Shown here piece after piece: positions 38,143 through 48,459 of a stretch of DNA of 64,000 bases; the stretch's first letter is position 1; every line of letters starts with the position of its first letter. Origin of the DNA: Flavobacterium sp. CG_23.5. Its GTDB lineage: Bacteria > Bacteroidota > Bacteroidia > Flavobacteriales > Flavobacteriaceae. The notes under the pieces are model-generated. The model was not told the origin of the DNA. It was given only the letters and a program-made list of their open reading frames with translations, and made no database searches. The position numbers were made by a program, and so were the translations under genes. The stretch lies in NCBI RefSeq assembly GCF_017875765.1, contig NZ_JAGGNA010000001.1:1681501-1745500 (forward strand), written 5' to 3'.

Positions 38143-38433
38143 TTAGATATTGTTGTAAAAATCAATTGTTTCTCCTTCTTGTACTTGAACAATTGCTTTC
38201 TTAATTGCATTCGTCTTTCCACTGATTAAACCACTTTTAGTGTATTTTGTAGTTCTATCCGGTCTTACGTTCATCGTGTTAACACTCAAAATCGTTACTC
38301 CATAAGCAGCTTCAACAGCTTTCTTAATTTGTACTTTATTTGCTTTTTTGTCAACAACGAATCCGAAGCGGTTTAAAACTTCACTTTCTTTGGTTACTTT
38401 TTCCGTTACTATAGGCTTAATTATGATGCTCAT
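38143..38433 (-). CDS. rplW: 50S ribosomal protein L23 (uL23)
   Basis: A 96-residue tunnel-exit protein that docks SRP and trigger factor. It begins MSIIIKPIVTEKVTKESE and shows FVVDKKANKVQIKKAVEAAYGV, the family signature. Confidence 0.98.
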   Translation of the reverse strand: MSIIIKPIVTEKVTKESEVLNRFGFVVDKKANKVQIKKAVEAAYGVTILSVNTMNVRPDRTTKYTKSGLISGKTNAIKKAIVQVQEGETIDFYNNI

Positions 38434-38439
38434 ATCCTA

Positions 38440-39069
38440 TTATTTACTTAAATTTTCTTCAATTATCTCTAAAGAACTCTCTAAAAGCACTAAATTATTA
38501 GCGTTTAAGATAGCGTAAGTGCTTAATTCTAAGCTACTTACCACACTAGAACCCTTTAAATTGCGTGAGGACAAATATACATTTTTATTGGTATCACCCA
38601 ACACAAATAGAGATTTTTTATTTTCTAACTCTAAAGCTTTCAAAACATTAATGAAATTTTTAGTGTTTGGCGTTTCAAAATTAAAGTCTTCAAGTACAAT
38701 TATGTTTGATTCTTTTGCTTTAATTGAGAAAGCAGATTTTCTAGCCAAACGTTTCAAGCTTTTATTCAATTTGAATGAATAACTTCTTGGTCTTGGTCCG
38801 AAAACTGTTCCACCACCTTTAAACAATGGATTCTTTGCACTACCCGCACGAGCAGTACCAGTTCCTTTTTGTTTTTTAATCTTACGCGTACTTCCCGCAA
38901 CTTCAGCTCTTTCTTTTGCTTTGTGCGTTCCTTGTCTTTGATTAGCAAGATATTGCTTAACATCAAGGTATACTGCGTGATTGTTTGGTTCTATACCGAA
39001 TACTGAATCAGAAAGTTGAACTTTTCTTCCAGTATCTTTTCCGTTGAAATCTAATACTTTTGCTTCCAT
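38440..39069 (-). CDS. rplD: 50S ribosomal protein L4 (uL4)
   Basis: A 209-residue protein with a tunnel loop (KQKGTGTARAGSAKNPLFKGGG). In E. coli L4 also shuts down the S10 operon by acting on its leader. Here the region upstream of rplC has a long inverted repeat that could serve. Start and rplC stop overlap by one base (TAATG). Confidence 0.98.
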   Translation of the reverse strand: MEAKVLDFNGKDTGRKVQLSDSVFGIEPNNHAVYLDVKQYLANQRQGTHKAKERAEVAGSTRKIKKQKGTGTARAGSAKNPLFKGGGTVFGPRPRSYSFKLNKSLKRLARKSAFSIKAKESNIIVLEDFNFETPNTKNFINVLKALELENKKSLFVLGDTNKNVYLSSRNLKGSSVVSSLELSTYAILNANNLVLLESSLEIIEENLSK

Positions 39070-39686
39070 TACTTCTGAATGATTACATAAGAGTTGTTAC
39101 ATCCAGGAACACATCCTTTAATAACAAGTAGGTTCTTTTCAGCCACTACTTTTAAAACTCTAAGGTTTTGAACTTTTACATTGTCTCCTCCCATTCTTCC
39201 AGCCATACGCATTCCTTTGAATACTCTAGATGGATAAGAAGAAGCTCCTACAGAACCTGGCGCTCTTAAACGGTTGTGTTGACCGTGAGTTGCTTGACCA
39301 ACACCACCAAAACCGTGACGTTTTACAACCCCTTGAAAACCTTTACCTTTAGATACACCTTGTACATCTACAAATTCTCCTTCTTCAAAAATAGAAACAT
39401 CTATAAGATCTCCTAAATTTTGTTCAGTTGCGAAATCTCGGAATTCAACGACTTTTTTCTTAGCTACAGTTCCCGCTTTTTTAAAGTGACCTAAAGCCGC
39501 TTTTGTGGAATGTTTCTCGTTTTTGTCATCGAAACCAAGTTGCAACGCTTCGTACCCGTCAACACCTTTGGTTCTGACTTGGGTAACAACGCATGGTCCA
39601 GCTTCGATTACTGTACAAGGAATATTCTTCCCGTTCTCGTCGAAAATGCTAGTCATGCCGATTTTTCTACCAATTAACCCAGACAT
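39069..39686 (-). CDS. rplC: 50S ribosomal protein L3 (uL3)
   Basis: A 205-residue early-assembly protein. [19 protein letters not shown] opens it and [18 protein letters not shown] is the central signature. It is the first gene after a 154-base spacer with a promoter box, so the S10 block may restart here. Confidence 0.98.
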   Translation of the reverse strand: MSGLIGRKIGMTSIFDENGKNIPCTVIEAGPCVVTQVRTKGVDGYEALQLGFDDKNEKHSTKAALGHFKKAGTVAKKKVVEFRDFATEQNLGDLIDVSIFEEGEFVDVQGVSKGKGFQGVVKRHGFGGVGQATHGQHNRLRAPGSVGASSYPSRVFKGMRMAGRMGGDNVKVQNLRVLKVVAEKNLLVIKGCVPGCNNSYVIIQK

Positions 39687-39715
39687 AATTATTAATTATT
39701 AATTATTAAATATAA
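39687..39715. repeat. AT-rich short tandem repeat in the rplC leader
   Basis: About three units of the heptamer ATTAATT lie immediately upstream of the rplC start. The region is unstructured and A/U-rich, which fits ribosome loading in a phylum with little Shine-Dalgarno use. Confidence 0.5.
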
Positions 39716-39730
39716 ATATAGAACACAACA

Positions 39731-39810
39731 TTTAAGCGAATCCTATTTTTTAAGAGGTGCAAATGTATAACATTTATTCCATTAATCTTAAAAAATAATT
39801 TTCGCTTAAA
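39731..39810. promoter_or_regulatory. Long inverted repeat around the rplC promoter
   Basis: TTTAAGCGAA (39731-39740) and TTCGCTTAAA (39801-39810) are perfect inverse copies. Inside them ATTTTTTAAG and CTTAAAAAAT repeat the symmetry, so 20 of 24 positions pair. The 32-base centre contains the -7 box. As DNA the arms could be an operator flanking the promoter; in read-through RNA from rpsJ they form a hairpin. Confidence 0.55.
39760..39767 (-). promoter_or_regulatory. Internal promoter (-7 box) before rplC
   Basis: TACATTTG (minus strand), full match and identical to the rpsL box. The -33 site reads only TTTT at best. About 74 bases before the rplC ATG. Confidence 0.55.
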
Positions 39811-39840
39811 TAAAGTGCCCTTTTCTTACTAGTAAGCTAC

Positions 39841-40146
39841 TTAAACTTTGATCTCTACTTCAACTCCGCTAGGCAATTCAAGTTTCATCAAGGCATCAAT
39901 AGTTTTAGATGATGATGAGTAAATGTCAATTAATCTCTTGTATGACATTACTTCAAATTGCTCTCTCGCTTTTTTGTTAACGTGTGGAGAACGTAGTACA
40001 GTGAAAAGTTTTTTATGAGTTGGTAATGGAATTGGTCCTGTTACTACTGCACCGGTACTCTTAACCGTTTTTACAATCTTTTCAGCAGACTTGTCTACCA
40101 ACATGTGATCGTAAGATTTTAGTTTTATTCTGATTTTTTGACTCAT
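39841..40146 (-). CDS. rpsJ: 30S ribosomal protein S10 (uS10)
   Basis: A 101-residue head protein that also binds NusB in antitermination. [24 protein letters not shown] and the signature [14 protein letters not shown] are intact. It follows fusA by 11 bases with no tuf gene in between, so the str and S10 operons are joined. Confidence 0.98.
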   Translation of the reverse strand: MSQKIRIKLKSYDHMLVDKSAEKIVKTVKSTGAVVTGPIPLPTHKKLFTVLRSPHVNKKAREQFEVMSYKRLIDIYSSSSKTIDALMKLELPSGVEVEIKV

Positions 40147-40157
40147 TTTCTTAAAGA

Positions 40158-42314
40158 TTAAGCGTTTCCTTTTGCTTTTTTGATTACTGCTTCTGAAATA
40201 TTAGCAGGAGTTTCAGCGTAATGTGAAAATTCCATTGTAGATGTTGCTCTACCTGATGAAAGTGTTCTTAACGTTGTAACGTATCCAAACATTTCAGATA
40301 ATGGCACATCAGCTTTAATGGTTTTAGCACCTGCTCTGTCACCCATGTCATTCACCTGACCTCTACGACGGTTGATATCACCTACGATATCTCCCATGTT
40401 TTCTTCTGGTGTAATAACTTCCATTTTCATGATTGGCTCAAGAATAACAGCTCCGGCAGCTTTAGCAACTTCTCTATACCCCATTCTCGCTGCTAACTCA
40501 AAAGATAGCGCATCAGAATCGACAGGGTGAAAAGATCCGTCTGTTAAAGTTACTTTCAAACTGTCTACTTGGTAACCTGCCAATGGACCGGTTTTCATAG
40601 CTTCTCTGAAACCTTTTTCTACAGAAGGAATATATTCTTTAGGAACGTTACCACCTTTTACAGCGTTAACAAATTGTAATCCTTTTGGAACTTTTCCTTC
40701 AACTTCATCTGCTGGTTCTAATTTAAATACGATATCACCGAATTTACCACGACCACCTGATTGTTTTTTGTATGTTTCTCTATGAACTGCACTTCTTGTG
40801 AAAGCTTCTTTGTATTCAACTTGAGGCTCACCTTGGTTTACTTCAACTTTAAATTCACGTTTCATACGATCTACCAAGATATCTAAGTGAAGCTCACCCA
40901 TACCTGATATAATCGTTTGACCCGAAGCTTCATCAGTTCTAACGGTAAATGTTGGATCTTCTTCAGCTAATTTAGCCAAAGCCATACCCATTTTATCAAC
41001 GTCAGCTTTAGTTTTAGGCTCAATTGCAATACCAATTACCGGTGCAGGGAATTTCATTGACTCAAGAATAATTGGGTGTTTTTCATCACACAAAGTATCT
41101 CCAGTTTTAATGTCTTTAAATCCTACAGCCGCTCCAATATCACCTGCTTCGATATAATCGATTGGGTTTTGTTTGTTCGCATGCATTTGATATATACGTG
41201 AGATTCTTTCTTTATTTCCTGAACGTGTGTTCAAAACATAAGAACCAGCATCTAAACGCCCAGAATAAGCACGGAAGAAAGCTAAACGACCTACGAATGG
41301 GTCAGTAGCAATTTTAAATGCTAAAGCAGCAAAAGGCTCTTTAACATCCGGCTTACGCAATATTTTAACTTGATCTTCTTCTAATAAATCAGCATCATCA
41401 GGATGAATCCCTTCAATACCTTCTTTATCCATTGGAGACGGCAAATATTTACAAACCGCATCTAACATGAATTGAACTCCTTTATTTTTAAAGGAAGATC
41501 CAGCAATCATAGGGATGATAGCCATATCCATAGTAGCAGCTCTTAAAGCTATGTTGATTTCTTCCTCAGTAATAGAGTCTTCATCTTCCATAAACTTTTC
41601 TAACAAAGTCTCATCATAATCAGCTACCGCTTCAATAAGAATCGATCTGTATTCTTTCACTTCTGCAATCATGTCTTCAGGAATAGGCACAATATCATAT
41701 GTAGCACCAAGTCCTTCTTCATGCCATACAATAGCTTGATTTTTCACTAAATCCACAACACCTTTGAAATCATTTTCTTCACCAATTGGCAAAGTGATTG
41801 CAACAGCATTAGATTTTAACATGTCTCTAACTTGCTGACATACCATCAAAAAGTTAGACCCTTGTCTGTCCATTTTGTTAACAAATCCAATACGCGGAAC
41901 TCTATATTGATCAGCCAATCTCCAGTTAGTTTCTGATTGTGGCTCAACACCATCAACAGCACTAAATAAGAAAACCAAACCATCAAGTACACGTAAAGAA
42001 CGATTCACTTCAACTGTAAAGTCAACGTGTCCCGGGGTATCGATAATGTTAAAGTGATAAGGCAATGTTTCTGGTAAAACTTTACCTTGTTCAGTTGGAA
42101 AATTCCATTCACAAGTTGTAGCAGCAGATGTAATTGTAATACCTCTTTCTTGCTCTTGTGCCATCCAGTCCATAGTTGCAGCACCATCGTGTACTTCACC
42201 TATTTTGTGTGATTTTCCAGTATAGAATAATATACGCTCAGTTGTTGTTGTTTTACCAGCATCAATGTGTGCAGCTATTCCAATGTTTCTTGTATATTTT
42301 AAATCTCTAGCCAT
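40158..42314 (-). CDS. fusA: Elongation factor G
   Basis: The translocation GTPase, 718 residues. G1 is [13 protein letters not shown] near residue 15, then [16 protein letters not shown] and NKMD, followed by domains II-V. The C-terminal [18 protein letters not shown] is usual. Alterations linked to fusidic acid resistance cannot be judged without alignment. It lies 10 bases downstream of rpsG. Confidence 0.99.
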   Translation of the reverse strand: MARDLKYTRNIGIAAHIDAGKTTTTERILFYTGKSHKIGEVHDGAATMDWMAQEQERGITITSAATTCEWNFPTEQGKVLPETLPYHFNIIDTPGHVDFTVEVNRSLRVLDGLVFLFSAVDGVEPQSETNWRLADQYRVPRIGFVNKMDRQGSNFLMVCQQVRDMLKSNAVAITLPIGEENDFKGVVDLVKNQAIVWHEEGLGATYDIVPIPEDMIAEVKEYRSILIEAVADYDETLLEKFMEDEDSITEEEINIALRAATMDMAIIPMIAGSSFKNKGVQFMLDAVCKYLPSPMDKEGIEGIHPDDADLLEEDQVKILRKPDVKEPFAALAFKIATDPFVGRLAFFRAYSGRLDAGSYVLNTRSGNKERISRIYQMHANKQNPIDYIEAGDIGAAVGFKDIKTGDTLCDEKHPIILESMKFPAPVIGIAIEPKTKADVDKMGMALAKLAEEDPTFTVRTDEASGQTIISGMGELHLDILVDRMKREFKVEVNQGEPQVEYKEAFTRSAVHRETYKKQSGGRGKFGDIVFKLEPADEVEGKVPKGLQFVNAVKGGNVPKEYIPSVEKGFREAMKTGPLAGYQVDSLKVTLTDGSFHPVDSDALSFELAARMGYREVAKAAGAVILEPIMKMEVITPEENMGDIVGDINRRRGQVNDMGDRAGAKTIKADVPLSEMFGYVTTLRTLSSGRATSTMEFSHYAETPANISEAVIKKAKGNA

Positions 42315-42324
42315 TTCTTATGAA

Positions 42325-42801
42325 TTAAAATCTAAAGTGAGAGAATGCTTTATTAGCTTCTGCCATTTTGTGAGTATCCATTCTTTTCTTAACAGCAGCA
42401 CCTTCTTCTTTAGCCGCAGCTAAACATTCTGACGCTAGCCTTTGAGCCATAGATTTTTCGTTTCTTCTTCTAGAATAAAGTATTAACCACTTCATTGCCA
42501 TAGAAATCTTTCTGTCTGGACGAATTTGCATCGGAATTTGGAACGTAGCTCCACCTACTCTACGACTACGTACTTCTACGTGAGGCATAACGTTAGTTAA
42601 AGCATCTTTCCATATTTCTAATGATGGTTTCTCCGCATCTTGCTTTTTAGACTCAATGATGTCAATTGCATCATAAAATACTTTAAACGCTGTCGATTTT
42701 TTTCCATCCCACATTAAGTTGTTCACAAAACGTGTTACCAGTTGGTCATTAAACCTTGGATCTGGTAAAAGTGGTCTTTTCTTTGCCGCTCTTTTTCTCA
42801 T
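42325..42801 (-). CDS. rpsG: 30S ribosomal protein S7 (uS7)
   Basis: A 158-residue head-assembly protein and, in E. coli, the repressor of the str operon. RKRAAKKRPLLPDPRFNDQLVTRFVNNLM is the family start and GGATFQIPMQIRPDRK the core. Separated from rpsL by 73 bases, where an S7 target would be expected. Confidence 0.98.
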   Translation of the reverse strand: MRKRAAKKRPLLPDPRFNDQLVTRFVNNLMWDGKKSTAFKVFYDAIDIIESKKQDAEKPSLEIWKDALTNVMPHVEVRSRRVGGATFQIPMQIRPDRKISMAMKWLILYSRRRNEKSMAQRLASECLAAAKEEGAAVKKRMDTHKMAEANKAFSHFRF

Positions 42802-42874
42802 GTCTTTTTTTTAATAAAATGCCATACTTATTTACCCGCAACGAATCACGTCTCCACAAGAATAACTTTTTAAA

Positions 42875-43258
42875 TTACTTTTTTGCTTCTTTTGGGCGTT
42901 TAGCACCATACTTAGATCTTCTTTGCGTTCTTCCTGCTACTCCTGACGTATCAAGTGCACCACGAACGATGTGATATCTAACTCCTGGTAAATCTTTTAC
43001 CCTTCCACCCCTAACTAATACTATCGAGTGCTCTTGTAAATTGTGTCCTTCACCAGGGATGTAGGCATTTACTTCATTACCATTTGTCAAACGTACACGC
43101 GCTACTTTACGCATTGCAGAGTTTGGTTTTTTTGGTGTTGTAGTGTAAACACGCGTACAAACCCCTCTTCTTTGAGGACAAGAATCTAAAGCAACCGATT
43201 TACTCTTCTTAGTTATCTGAGTTCTTCCTGTTCTTACTAATTGTTGAATTGTTGGCAT
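42875..43258 (-). CDS. rpsL: 30S ribosomal protein S12 (uS12)
   Basis: A 127-residue decoding-centre protein. I start at ATG 43258 ([12 protein letters not shown]); the open frame runs to a TTG inside the promoter. The loops [14 protein letters not shown] and [13 protein letters not shown] keep the lysines whose change gives streptomycin resistance, so it looks wild type. It is the first gene of the 17-kb cluster, with the best promoter in the window. Confidence 0.98.
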
Positions 43259-43312
43259 AATTAATACTAAAAATTTATTATGTATATATAATTCCCGCTT
43301 TTTACGGGGTTG

Positions 43313-43343
43313 CAAATGTAGAAAATATTTTTTACTCTACAAA
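43313..43343 (-). promoter_or_regulatory. Promoter of the ribosomal cluster (rpsL)
   Basis: On the minus strand TTTG (43340-43343), 19 bases of spacer, then TACATTTG (43313-43320): full matches to both Bacteroidetes promoter elements with ideal spacing. Transcription should begin near 43306, leaving a 48-base leader with a small CCCG/CGGG hairpin. Confidence 0.82.
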
Positions 43344-43380
43344 CCTTAAACCATTAATTTTCAACAAGATTATTTTACAG

Positions 43381-43411
43381 TTTGATTTTTACTACAAACA
43401 ATAGATATTTG
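43381..43411 (+). promoter_or_regulatory. Promoter of the Omp85-like gene
   Basis: TTTG (43381-43384), 19 bases, then GATATTTG (43404-43411), which matches the -7 box at seven of eight positions. The start would be near 43418, about 22 bases before the TTG codon. It diverges from the rpsL promoter. Confidence 0.68.
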
Positions 43412-43439
43412 CATTACTTTTATTAAAACATATTTTCAT

Positions 43440-45149
43440 TTGAAACATCTTGCTATTTTTTTTGTGCTTTTTAATTTTGGTCTGACTTGTTCTGCGCAAA
43501 ATTTTAAATTAAATATCATAGGAACTTCTGATTCTGAAACAAAAACAATAGACTCTTTACAGTACACTTCTACACAAACAAACCTAAAGCTCTTGCAAGA
43601 CGAAATCAATCGAGTATCTGAAAAACTATCGAAAATAGGATATATCGAAAACAAAATACTTGACAATATAAATACTAAAGACTCCAGCTATACTGCAAAA
43701 ATTAGTTTAGGAAAACGAGTGAAATTTATACATATATATATAGGTACAAATACAGAATTAAAAAAATTAATTACAACTAACACAAAATCAGACACAATCG
43801 TGATTCCATACAACGAAACGGAAGATTTTTTGAATAATACAATCCGCCAATTAGAACAAAAAGGATTTTCTTTAGCAAATATAAAACTCAATAACATTCG
43901 AAATATAAAAACAATACTTTTTGCAGATTTGATTTTAGAAACAAACAAACAGAGAACCTTAAACGCTATTGTAATTAAAACTTCTGAAAATGAAAACAAA
44001 ATCAATTTCCCAAAAGGACATTTAGAACAAATCAACAAAAAATACCACGATAAAACTTTCAACCAAGAAATCTTAAAACAAATTCATGATGATTTTGATA
44101 ACTTTGGATTTGTAACTCAAATAAAATATCCTGAAATTTTATTTTCCCAAGACACTACTAAGGTCTACGTATATCTTGAGAAAAAAAAATCAAACGCTTT
44201 TGATGGATTTATTGGTTTTTCAAACAATGAAAATAAGAAAATAGCTTTTACCGGATATTTGGATGTCACCTTAGAAAATACGTTACACACTGGAGAACAA
44301 TTTTCTATCTACTGGAAAAGCGACGGCAACAAACAAAAAACCTTTAGAGCCAATCTTGAACTTCCCTATATATTCAAAACGCCAATTGCACTGAAAGCAC
44401 TTATCAATATTTTTAAACAAGACAGCACCTATCAAAATACAAAAACAGCAATTGATTTGGGATATTACATTAATTATAATTCCAGATTTTATTTAGGCTA
44501 TGAATCTACCGAATCAAGTGACATTCAAAATACCAAAACCCAATTGTTAGGTGATTACAACAATTCATTTTTAACTTCAAATTTTGCTTATTCAAAAACT
44601 GATAATAACAGCTTAACTTTTAACAAAAAGTCAACTTTTTCCCTAGGCGTTGGACTAGGAAAAAGAAATCGAAACAACTCATCCAATTTACTTGACACAA
44701 ACACACAGTTTTATATCAGTTTTCAAGCCATGCATAATTTTCCTATAAACCAAAATAACAACATCAACATAACGACTCAAAATTATTATTTGCATAGCGA
44801 AAATTACATATTAAACGAACTATTTCGTTTCGGAGGCTTAAATTCCATAAGAGGATTTGATGAAAATAGCCTGCAAGCCAATTTTTTATCATCAGTATTA
44901 ACAGAGTACAGACATACACTGTCTCCTAGTTTATACATTCACTCGATCCTAGATTACGGTATGTATACAGATAAAACCATTACAAACGAAAAAAAGCAAA
45001 AAGAGAATTTATTCAGCATTGGCGCAGGATTAGGCTTACAAACGAAAAACGGTTGGCTAAAAATAGCGCTAGCTAACGGGATTACCAAAAATCAAAACTT
45101 CAAATTTTATAACACCATTATTCACATATGTTATAATGTAAAATTTTAG
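43440..45149 (+). CDS. Omp85-superfamily outer-membrane protein with POTRA-like N-terminus
   Basis: A 569-residue exported protein starting at TTG: a signal peptide (LAIFFVLFNFGLTCSAQ) follows directly and no ATG is available. The periplasmic part has POTRA-like features (NRVSEKLSKIGYIENKI, TIRQLEQKGFSLANIKL). The C-terminal half is beta-barrel-like with alternating hydrophobic strands, contains FRFGGLNSIRGFDENSL with the conserved Omp85 RGF motif, and ends in Lys-Phe. It is shorter than BamA and closer to TamA/FhaC-like proteins. It stands between the ribosomal cluster and the susCD genes. The substrate is unknown: insertion or secretion of a surface protein is the family role. Confidence 0.72.
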   Translation: MKHLAIFFVLFNFGLTCSAQNFKLNIIGTSDSETKTIDSLQYTSTQTNLKLLQDEINRVSEKLSKIGYIENKILDNINTKDSSYTAKISLGKRVKFIHIYIGTNTELKKLITTNTKSDTIVIPYNETEDFLNNTIRQLEQKGFSLANIKLNNIRNIKTILFADLILETNKQRTLNAIVIKTSENENKINFPKGHLEQINKKYHDKTFNQEILKQIHDDFDNFGFVTQIKYPEILFSQDTTKVYVYLEKKKSNAFDGFIGFSNNENKKIAFTGYLDVTLENTLHTGEQFSIYWKSDGNKQKTFRANLELPYIFKTPIALKALINIFKQDSTYQNTKTAIDLGYYINYNSRFYLGYESTESSDIQNTKTQLLGDYNNSFLTSNFAYSKTDNNSLTFNKKSTFSLGVGLGKRNRNNSSNLLDTNTQFYISFQAMHNFPINQNNNINITTQNYYLHSENYILNELFRFGGLNSIRGFDENSLQANFLSSVLTEYRHTLSPSLYIHSILDYGMYTDKTITNEKKQKENLFSIGAGLGLQTKNGWLKIALANGITKNQNFKFYNTIIHICYNVKF

Positions 45150-45165
45150 TCACAAAAATAAAATT

Positions 45166-45211
45166 TTTCATTTATTAGGAAAGTTAACAAATTATTAAGA
45201 TTTTTGTCGCA
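45166..45211 (+). promoter_or_regulatory. Shared susC upstream block, copy 1
   Basis: These 46 bases are identical to 51176-51221, and 23 of them recur with one change at 56466-56488. It contains TTAGGAAAG, then TTAACAAATTATTA, then GATTTTTG (45199-45206, 7 of 8 to the -7 box) and GTCGC. TTAAC and GTC are 17 bases apart, which could also suit an ECF sigma factor. It lies 24 bases before the susC start. Confidence 0.65.
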
Positions 45212-45234
45212 TAACTAATTCAATATAATTTAAT

Positions 45235-48200
45235 ATGAGATCAAAATTCAAATGGATTTTTACGCTATTAGTAGTGTTAACAATGCAGCTTTCATTTGCA
45301 CAAGAGAAAACTGTTACAGGGGTAGTTTCCGATGCTACAGGACCATTACCAGGTGCTAATGTTCTTATTCAAGGAACAACAAGGGGTGTACAAACTGATT
45401 TTGACGGAAAGTATTCTATCAAAGCAAAAACGGGAGAGGTTTTAATATTCTCTTTCATCGGTATGGCTGAGTCTAGGGCTACAGTTGGAGCTTCAAATTC
45501 TATTAATATTAAACTGCAAGACAGTAGTGTAAAATTAGAAGAAGTTTTAATTACTGGAGCAATGGGTATTAAAAAGAGAAAAGATGCACAAACATCTACT
45601 CAACAAGTAGTTAAAGCAAAAGAACTTACTCAAGCTTCTAGTCCTAACGTTATACAAGCACTTGCTGGTAAAGTTTCGGGATTACAAATTAACACTGCAA
45701 GCAATGGCGCTAACCCTAATACAAAAATTGTATTAAGAGGAAATCGCTCACTTACAGGAAGCAATCAAGCTTTAATCGTTATCGACAATGCTATTTCATC
45801 TGCTTCTATTTTGGCACTATTGCCGCCAGAAGTTATTGAAAGCGTCAATGTTATTAAAGGCCAACAAGGTTCTGCACTTTATGGCGAACAAGGTTCAAAT
45901 GGAGTAATTGTTGTTACTACTAAAAAAGGAACTCAGAATTCAAAAATGACCGTTAGTCTAACTTCTTCTGTAGATTTTCAAACAGTTTCTTTTTTACCAG
46001 AAAGACAAACGAAATACGGACAAGGGTGGGCATATGGCTACGATTTTAAATTTCCAACTGCGACAGATCCAAGAAATAATAGCGTTCAATTTTCTCCTTA
46101 TGAAAATGGAGCCTGGGGTCCCGCGTTTAACAATCCTGCTTTCTCTGGAACTATTGTACCGGTTGGATTACCGCAAGCAGACGGACGTTTTATCATTAGA
46201 GAATGGAAATCACTAGGTTCTGATAACATTAAGGATTTCTTTAGAACTGGTACTATTTTACAAAACGGTATAACAATCAATGGCGGTAATGAAGATGGAT
46301 ATTCTTTATTAAGTGTAAACAGACAAACTACTGACTTCGTAGTTCAAGGAGACGGTTTGAAACGTAACAGCTTTTTATTCAAAGGCGGTAAAAAAATGGG
46401 TAATTTCACAGTTGACGCAAACATCAATTACATAAACCAGTCTGTTACACAAACTGACAGTGATCTATTTGATGATTTACTACAAACAGCTACTAATGTA
46501 CCTATCGCCGAATTTAAAAATTCAGGGCATCAAGGTAACTACTCTGTTTATGCTAGAAACCCATATCAAGTAATAAAACAAGTCCGCAATGATGATGGAA
46601 GTGACGTATTTAATGGTATTGCAGCCTTAAATTATCAATTCAACAAAAACATCTCTGTTAATTACACCAGCAATGTACAATTGCGTTACACACAATCAAC
46701 CTCTCACGATGATGGATTTGACAATCTTGGTATAGACTATGATTTTTCTCCGTATTCAGATTTCGGTGATACAGCTTCTTCATATGAAGCTTTGGGAGGA
46801 ACACCACAAACATCTTCATACTTTGTAAGTCAATCGTTTGGGAGAAAATTCTATGGTGATTTAATCTTCAATTTTAATTATGATCTTACTGAAGATTTGA
46901 ATTTAAAATTTAATGTTGGAAACAACATGCAAGACAACTTTACAAGAGTTTCAACTCAAGGGGGTACAAATTTAGATACTCCAGGTTACTACCATGTAAA
47001 CAACGTTTTAAGTCCATCCAATCCATCTACTTTAGCAAATGGAATCACTAGAAGAAGAAGTATATCTGGTTTTGGTAACTTAGATTTAGATTATAAAGGA
47101 TATTTGTTTTTAAATGCTACTGCGCGTTACGACAAATCTTCTACTGTTGCTGATGGAGTTTTCTATCCTTCAGTAGGTGTTTCATTTGTTCCAACAAGAG
47201 CATTTGAAAACTTAAAAGGTGATGTATTAAATTATGTGAAGTTATCAGCAAGTTTTACTAAACTAGGAAATACTACATCAGTTAACCCTTATGCGACTAA
47301 TGCAACAGGCGTTTCAGCTGCTGGTTTCCCTTTTGGTGATTTAGTTGGTTTTGGCTTTAACCAAGCACCTACCTCTGCTAATATCAAACCAGAATTTTAT
47401 ACTACAAAAGAAGCCGGTGTTAATTTAGGTTTCTTTGGTGACAGAGTTACACTTGATGGTACTTATTATATTACGGACACGAGTGACTTAATAACAAGAG
47501 CTACCGCTTCAACTCCTTCTGGATTTGTTAATTCATTACAAAATGTTGGAGATTTACAAAACAAAGGATATGAAATAGATTTAGGTCTTAATCCATTCCG
47601 TAATGCTAATGGCTTTAATTGGAATATAAAAGCTAACTATTCTTCTTACAAAACTGTAGTTAAAGCATTATCTAACGGAGTAAACTCCGTGAACTTACAA
47701 TCAAACACTTTCATTGGTGTTTTTGCAGAAGTAGGAGAAGAATTTCCTTTAATTAAAGGTACTGCTTACGAAAGAGATCCACAAGGACATATTATTGTTA
47801 ATTCTAATGGTGTACCATTAAAAACAACTGATTTCAAAAAATTAGGTAAATCTACACCTGATTACATTATCGGTTTTTCTAACACATTTAGCTACAAAGG
47901 ATTATCATTAACTGCAGTTGCTGATTACCGCGCAGGACACAGTATTTATTCTGAAGCCTATGCTACAATGGCATTCGCAGGATACACTTTAGAGTCAGCT
48001 TCTCAACCTAGAGAAACAGGTTATATTGTTCCAAATTCAGTACAACAGACTACACCTGGAGTATTTACAACTAATGCTACACCTACTTTTAACACAACTT
48101 ATGGTGGTGGAACATACAGAGGTGCTTTGGATTATTTTTCAGGTCAATATAACAGAACTGGAGAAGCTATGCTTTTAGATGCATCTGCTGTTAAAATCAA

Positions 48201-48447
48201 AGAATTATCATTATCATATGATTTACCTTCTAAACTTTTGAAAAACACTGGACTTACTTCTTTCAAATTTGGTGTTAACGCACGTGATCCTTTTATCTTT
48301 TTCATAAATAACGGTAATGGTATTAAAAACCAAGGATATACTGATCCTGAAGCTTCAAACACTACAGGAAATGGTTTAGGTATATCTAACGTTGGTCAAT
48401 ATCCTACAACTAAAACTTATGGAGCAAGTATAAACTTAACATTCTAA
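45235..48447 (+). CDS. SusC/RagA-family TonB-linked outer-membrane protein, pair 1
   Basis: A 1070-residue TonB-dependent receptor. The signal peptide ends at SFAQ (residue 22 or so). A carboxypeptidase-regulatory-like domain follows (VTGVVSDATGPLPGANVLI, QTDFDGKYSIKA), then the TonB box region (EEVLITGAMG), the plug (ALAGKVSGLQIN, IVLRGNRSLTGSNQALIVID, ESVNVIKGQQGSALYGEQGSNGVIVVTTKKG) and a 22-strand barrel ending INLTF. With SusD it imports large substrates, typically oligosaccharides or peptides. Its susD gene starts 12 bases downstream. No enzymes accompany the pair, so the substrate is open. Confidence 0.96.
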   Translation: MRSKFKWIFTLLVVLTMQLSFAQEKTVTGVVSDATGPLPGANVLIQGTTRGVQTDFDGKYSIKAKTGEVLIFSFIGMAESRATVGASNSINIKLQDSSVKLEEVLITGAMGIKKRKDAQTSTQQVVKAKELTQASSPNVIQALAGKVSGLQINTASNGANPNTKIVLRGNRSLTGSNQALIVIDNAISSASILALLPPEVIESVNVIKGQQGSALYGEQGSNGVIVVTTKKGTQNSKMTVSLTSSVDFQTVSFLPERQTKYGQGWAYGYDFKFPTATDPRNNSVQFSPYENGAWGPAFNNPAFSGTIVPVGLPQADGRFIIREWKSLGSDNIKDFFRTGTILQNGITINGGNEDGYSLLSVNRQTTDFVVQGDGLKRNSFLFKGGKKMGNFTVDANINYINQSVTQTDSDLFDDLLQTATNVPIAEFKNSGHQGNYSVYARNPYQVIKQVRNDDGSDVFNGIAALNYQFNKNISVNYTSNVQLRYTQSTSHDDGFDNLGIDYDFSPYSDFGDTASSYEALGGTPQTSSYFVSQSFGRKFYGDLIFNFNYDLTEDLNLKFNVGNNMQDNFTRVSTQGGTNLDTPGYYHVNNVLSPSNPSTLANGITRRRSISGFGNLDLDYKGYLFLNATARYDKSSTVADGVFYPSVGVSFVPTRAFENLKGDVLNYVKLSASFTKLGNTTSVNPYATNATGVSAAGFPFGDLVGFGFNQAPTSANIKPEFYTTKEAGVNLGFFGDRVTLDGTYYITDTSDLITRATASTPSGFVNSLQNVGDLQNKGYEIDLGLNPFRNANGFNWNIKANYSSYKTVVKALSNGVNSVNLQSNTFIGVFAEVGEEFPLIKGTAYERDPQGHIIVNSNGVPLKTTDFKKLGKSTPDYIIGFSNTFSYKGLSLTAVADYRAGHSIYSEAYATMAFAGYTLESASQPRETGYIVPNSVQQTTPGVFTTNATPTFNTTYGGGTYRGALDYFSGQYNRTGEAMLLDASAVKIKELSLSYDLPSKLLKNTGLTSFKFGVNARDPFIFFINNGNGIKNQGYTDPEASNTTGNGLGISNVGQYPTTKTYGASINLTF

Positions 48448-48459
48448 TACATAAATAAA

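Noticed and set aside
39825..39836. Palindrome CTTACTAGTAAG after rpsJ as terminator
   Set aside because: It has no loop space or T tract and is too short to stand out.
42875..43258. Streptomycin-resistance change in S12
   Set aside because: The lysines usually altered are present, so it looks wild type.
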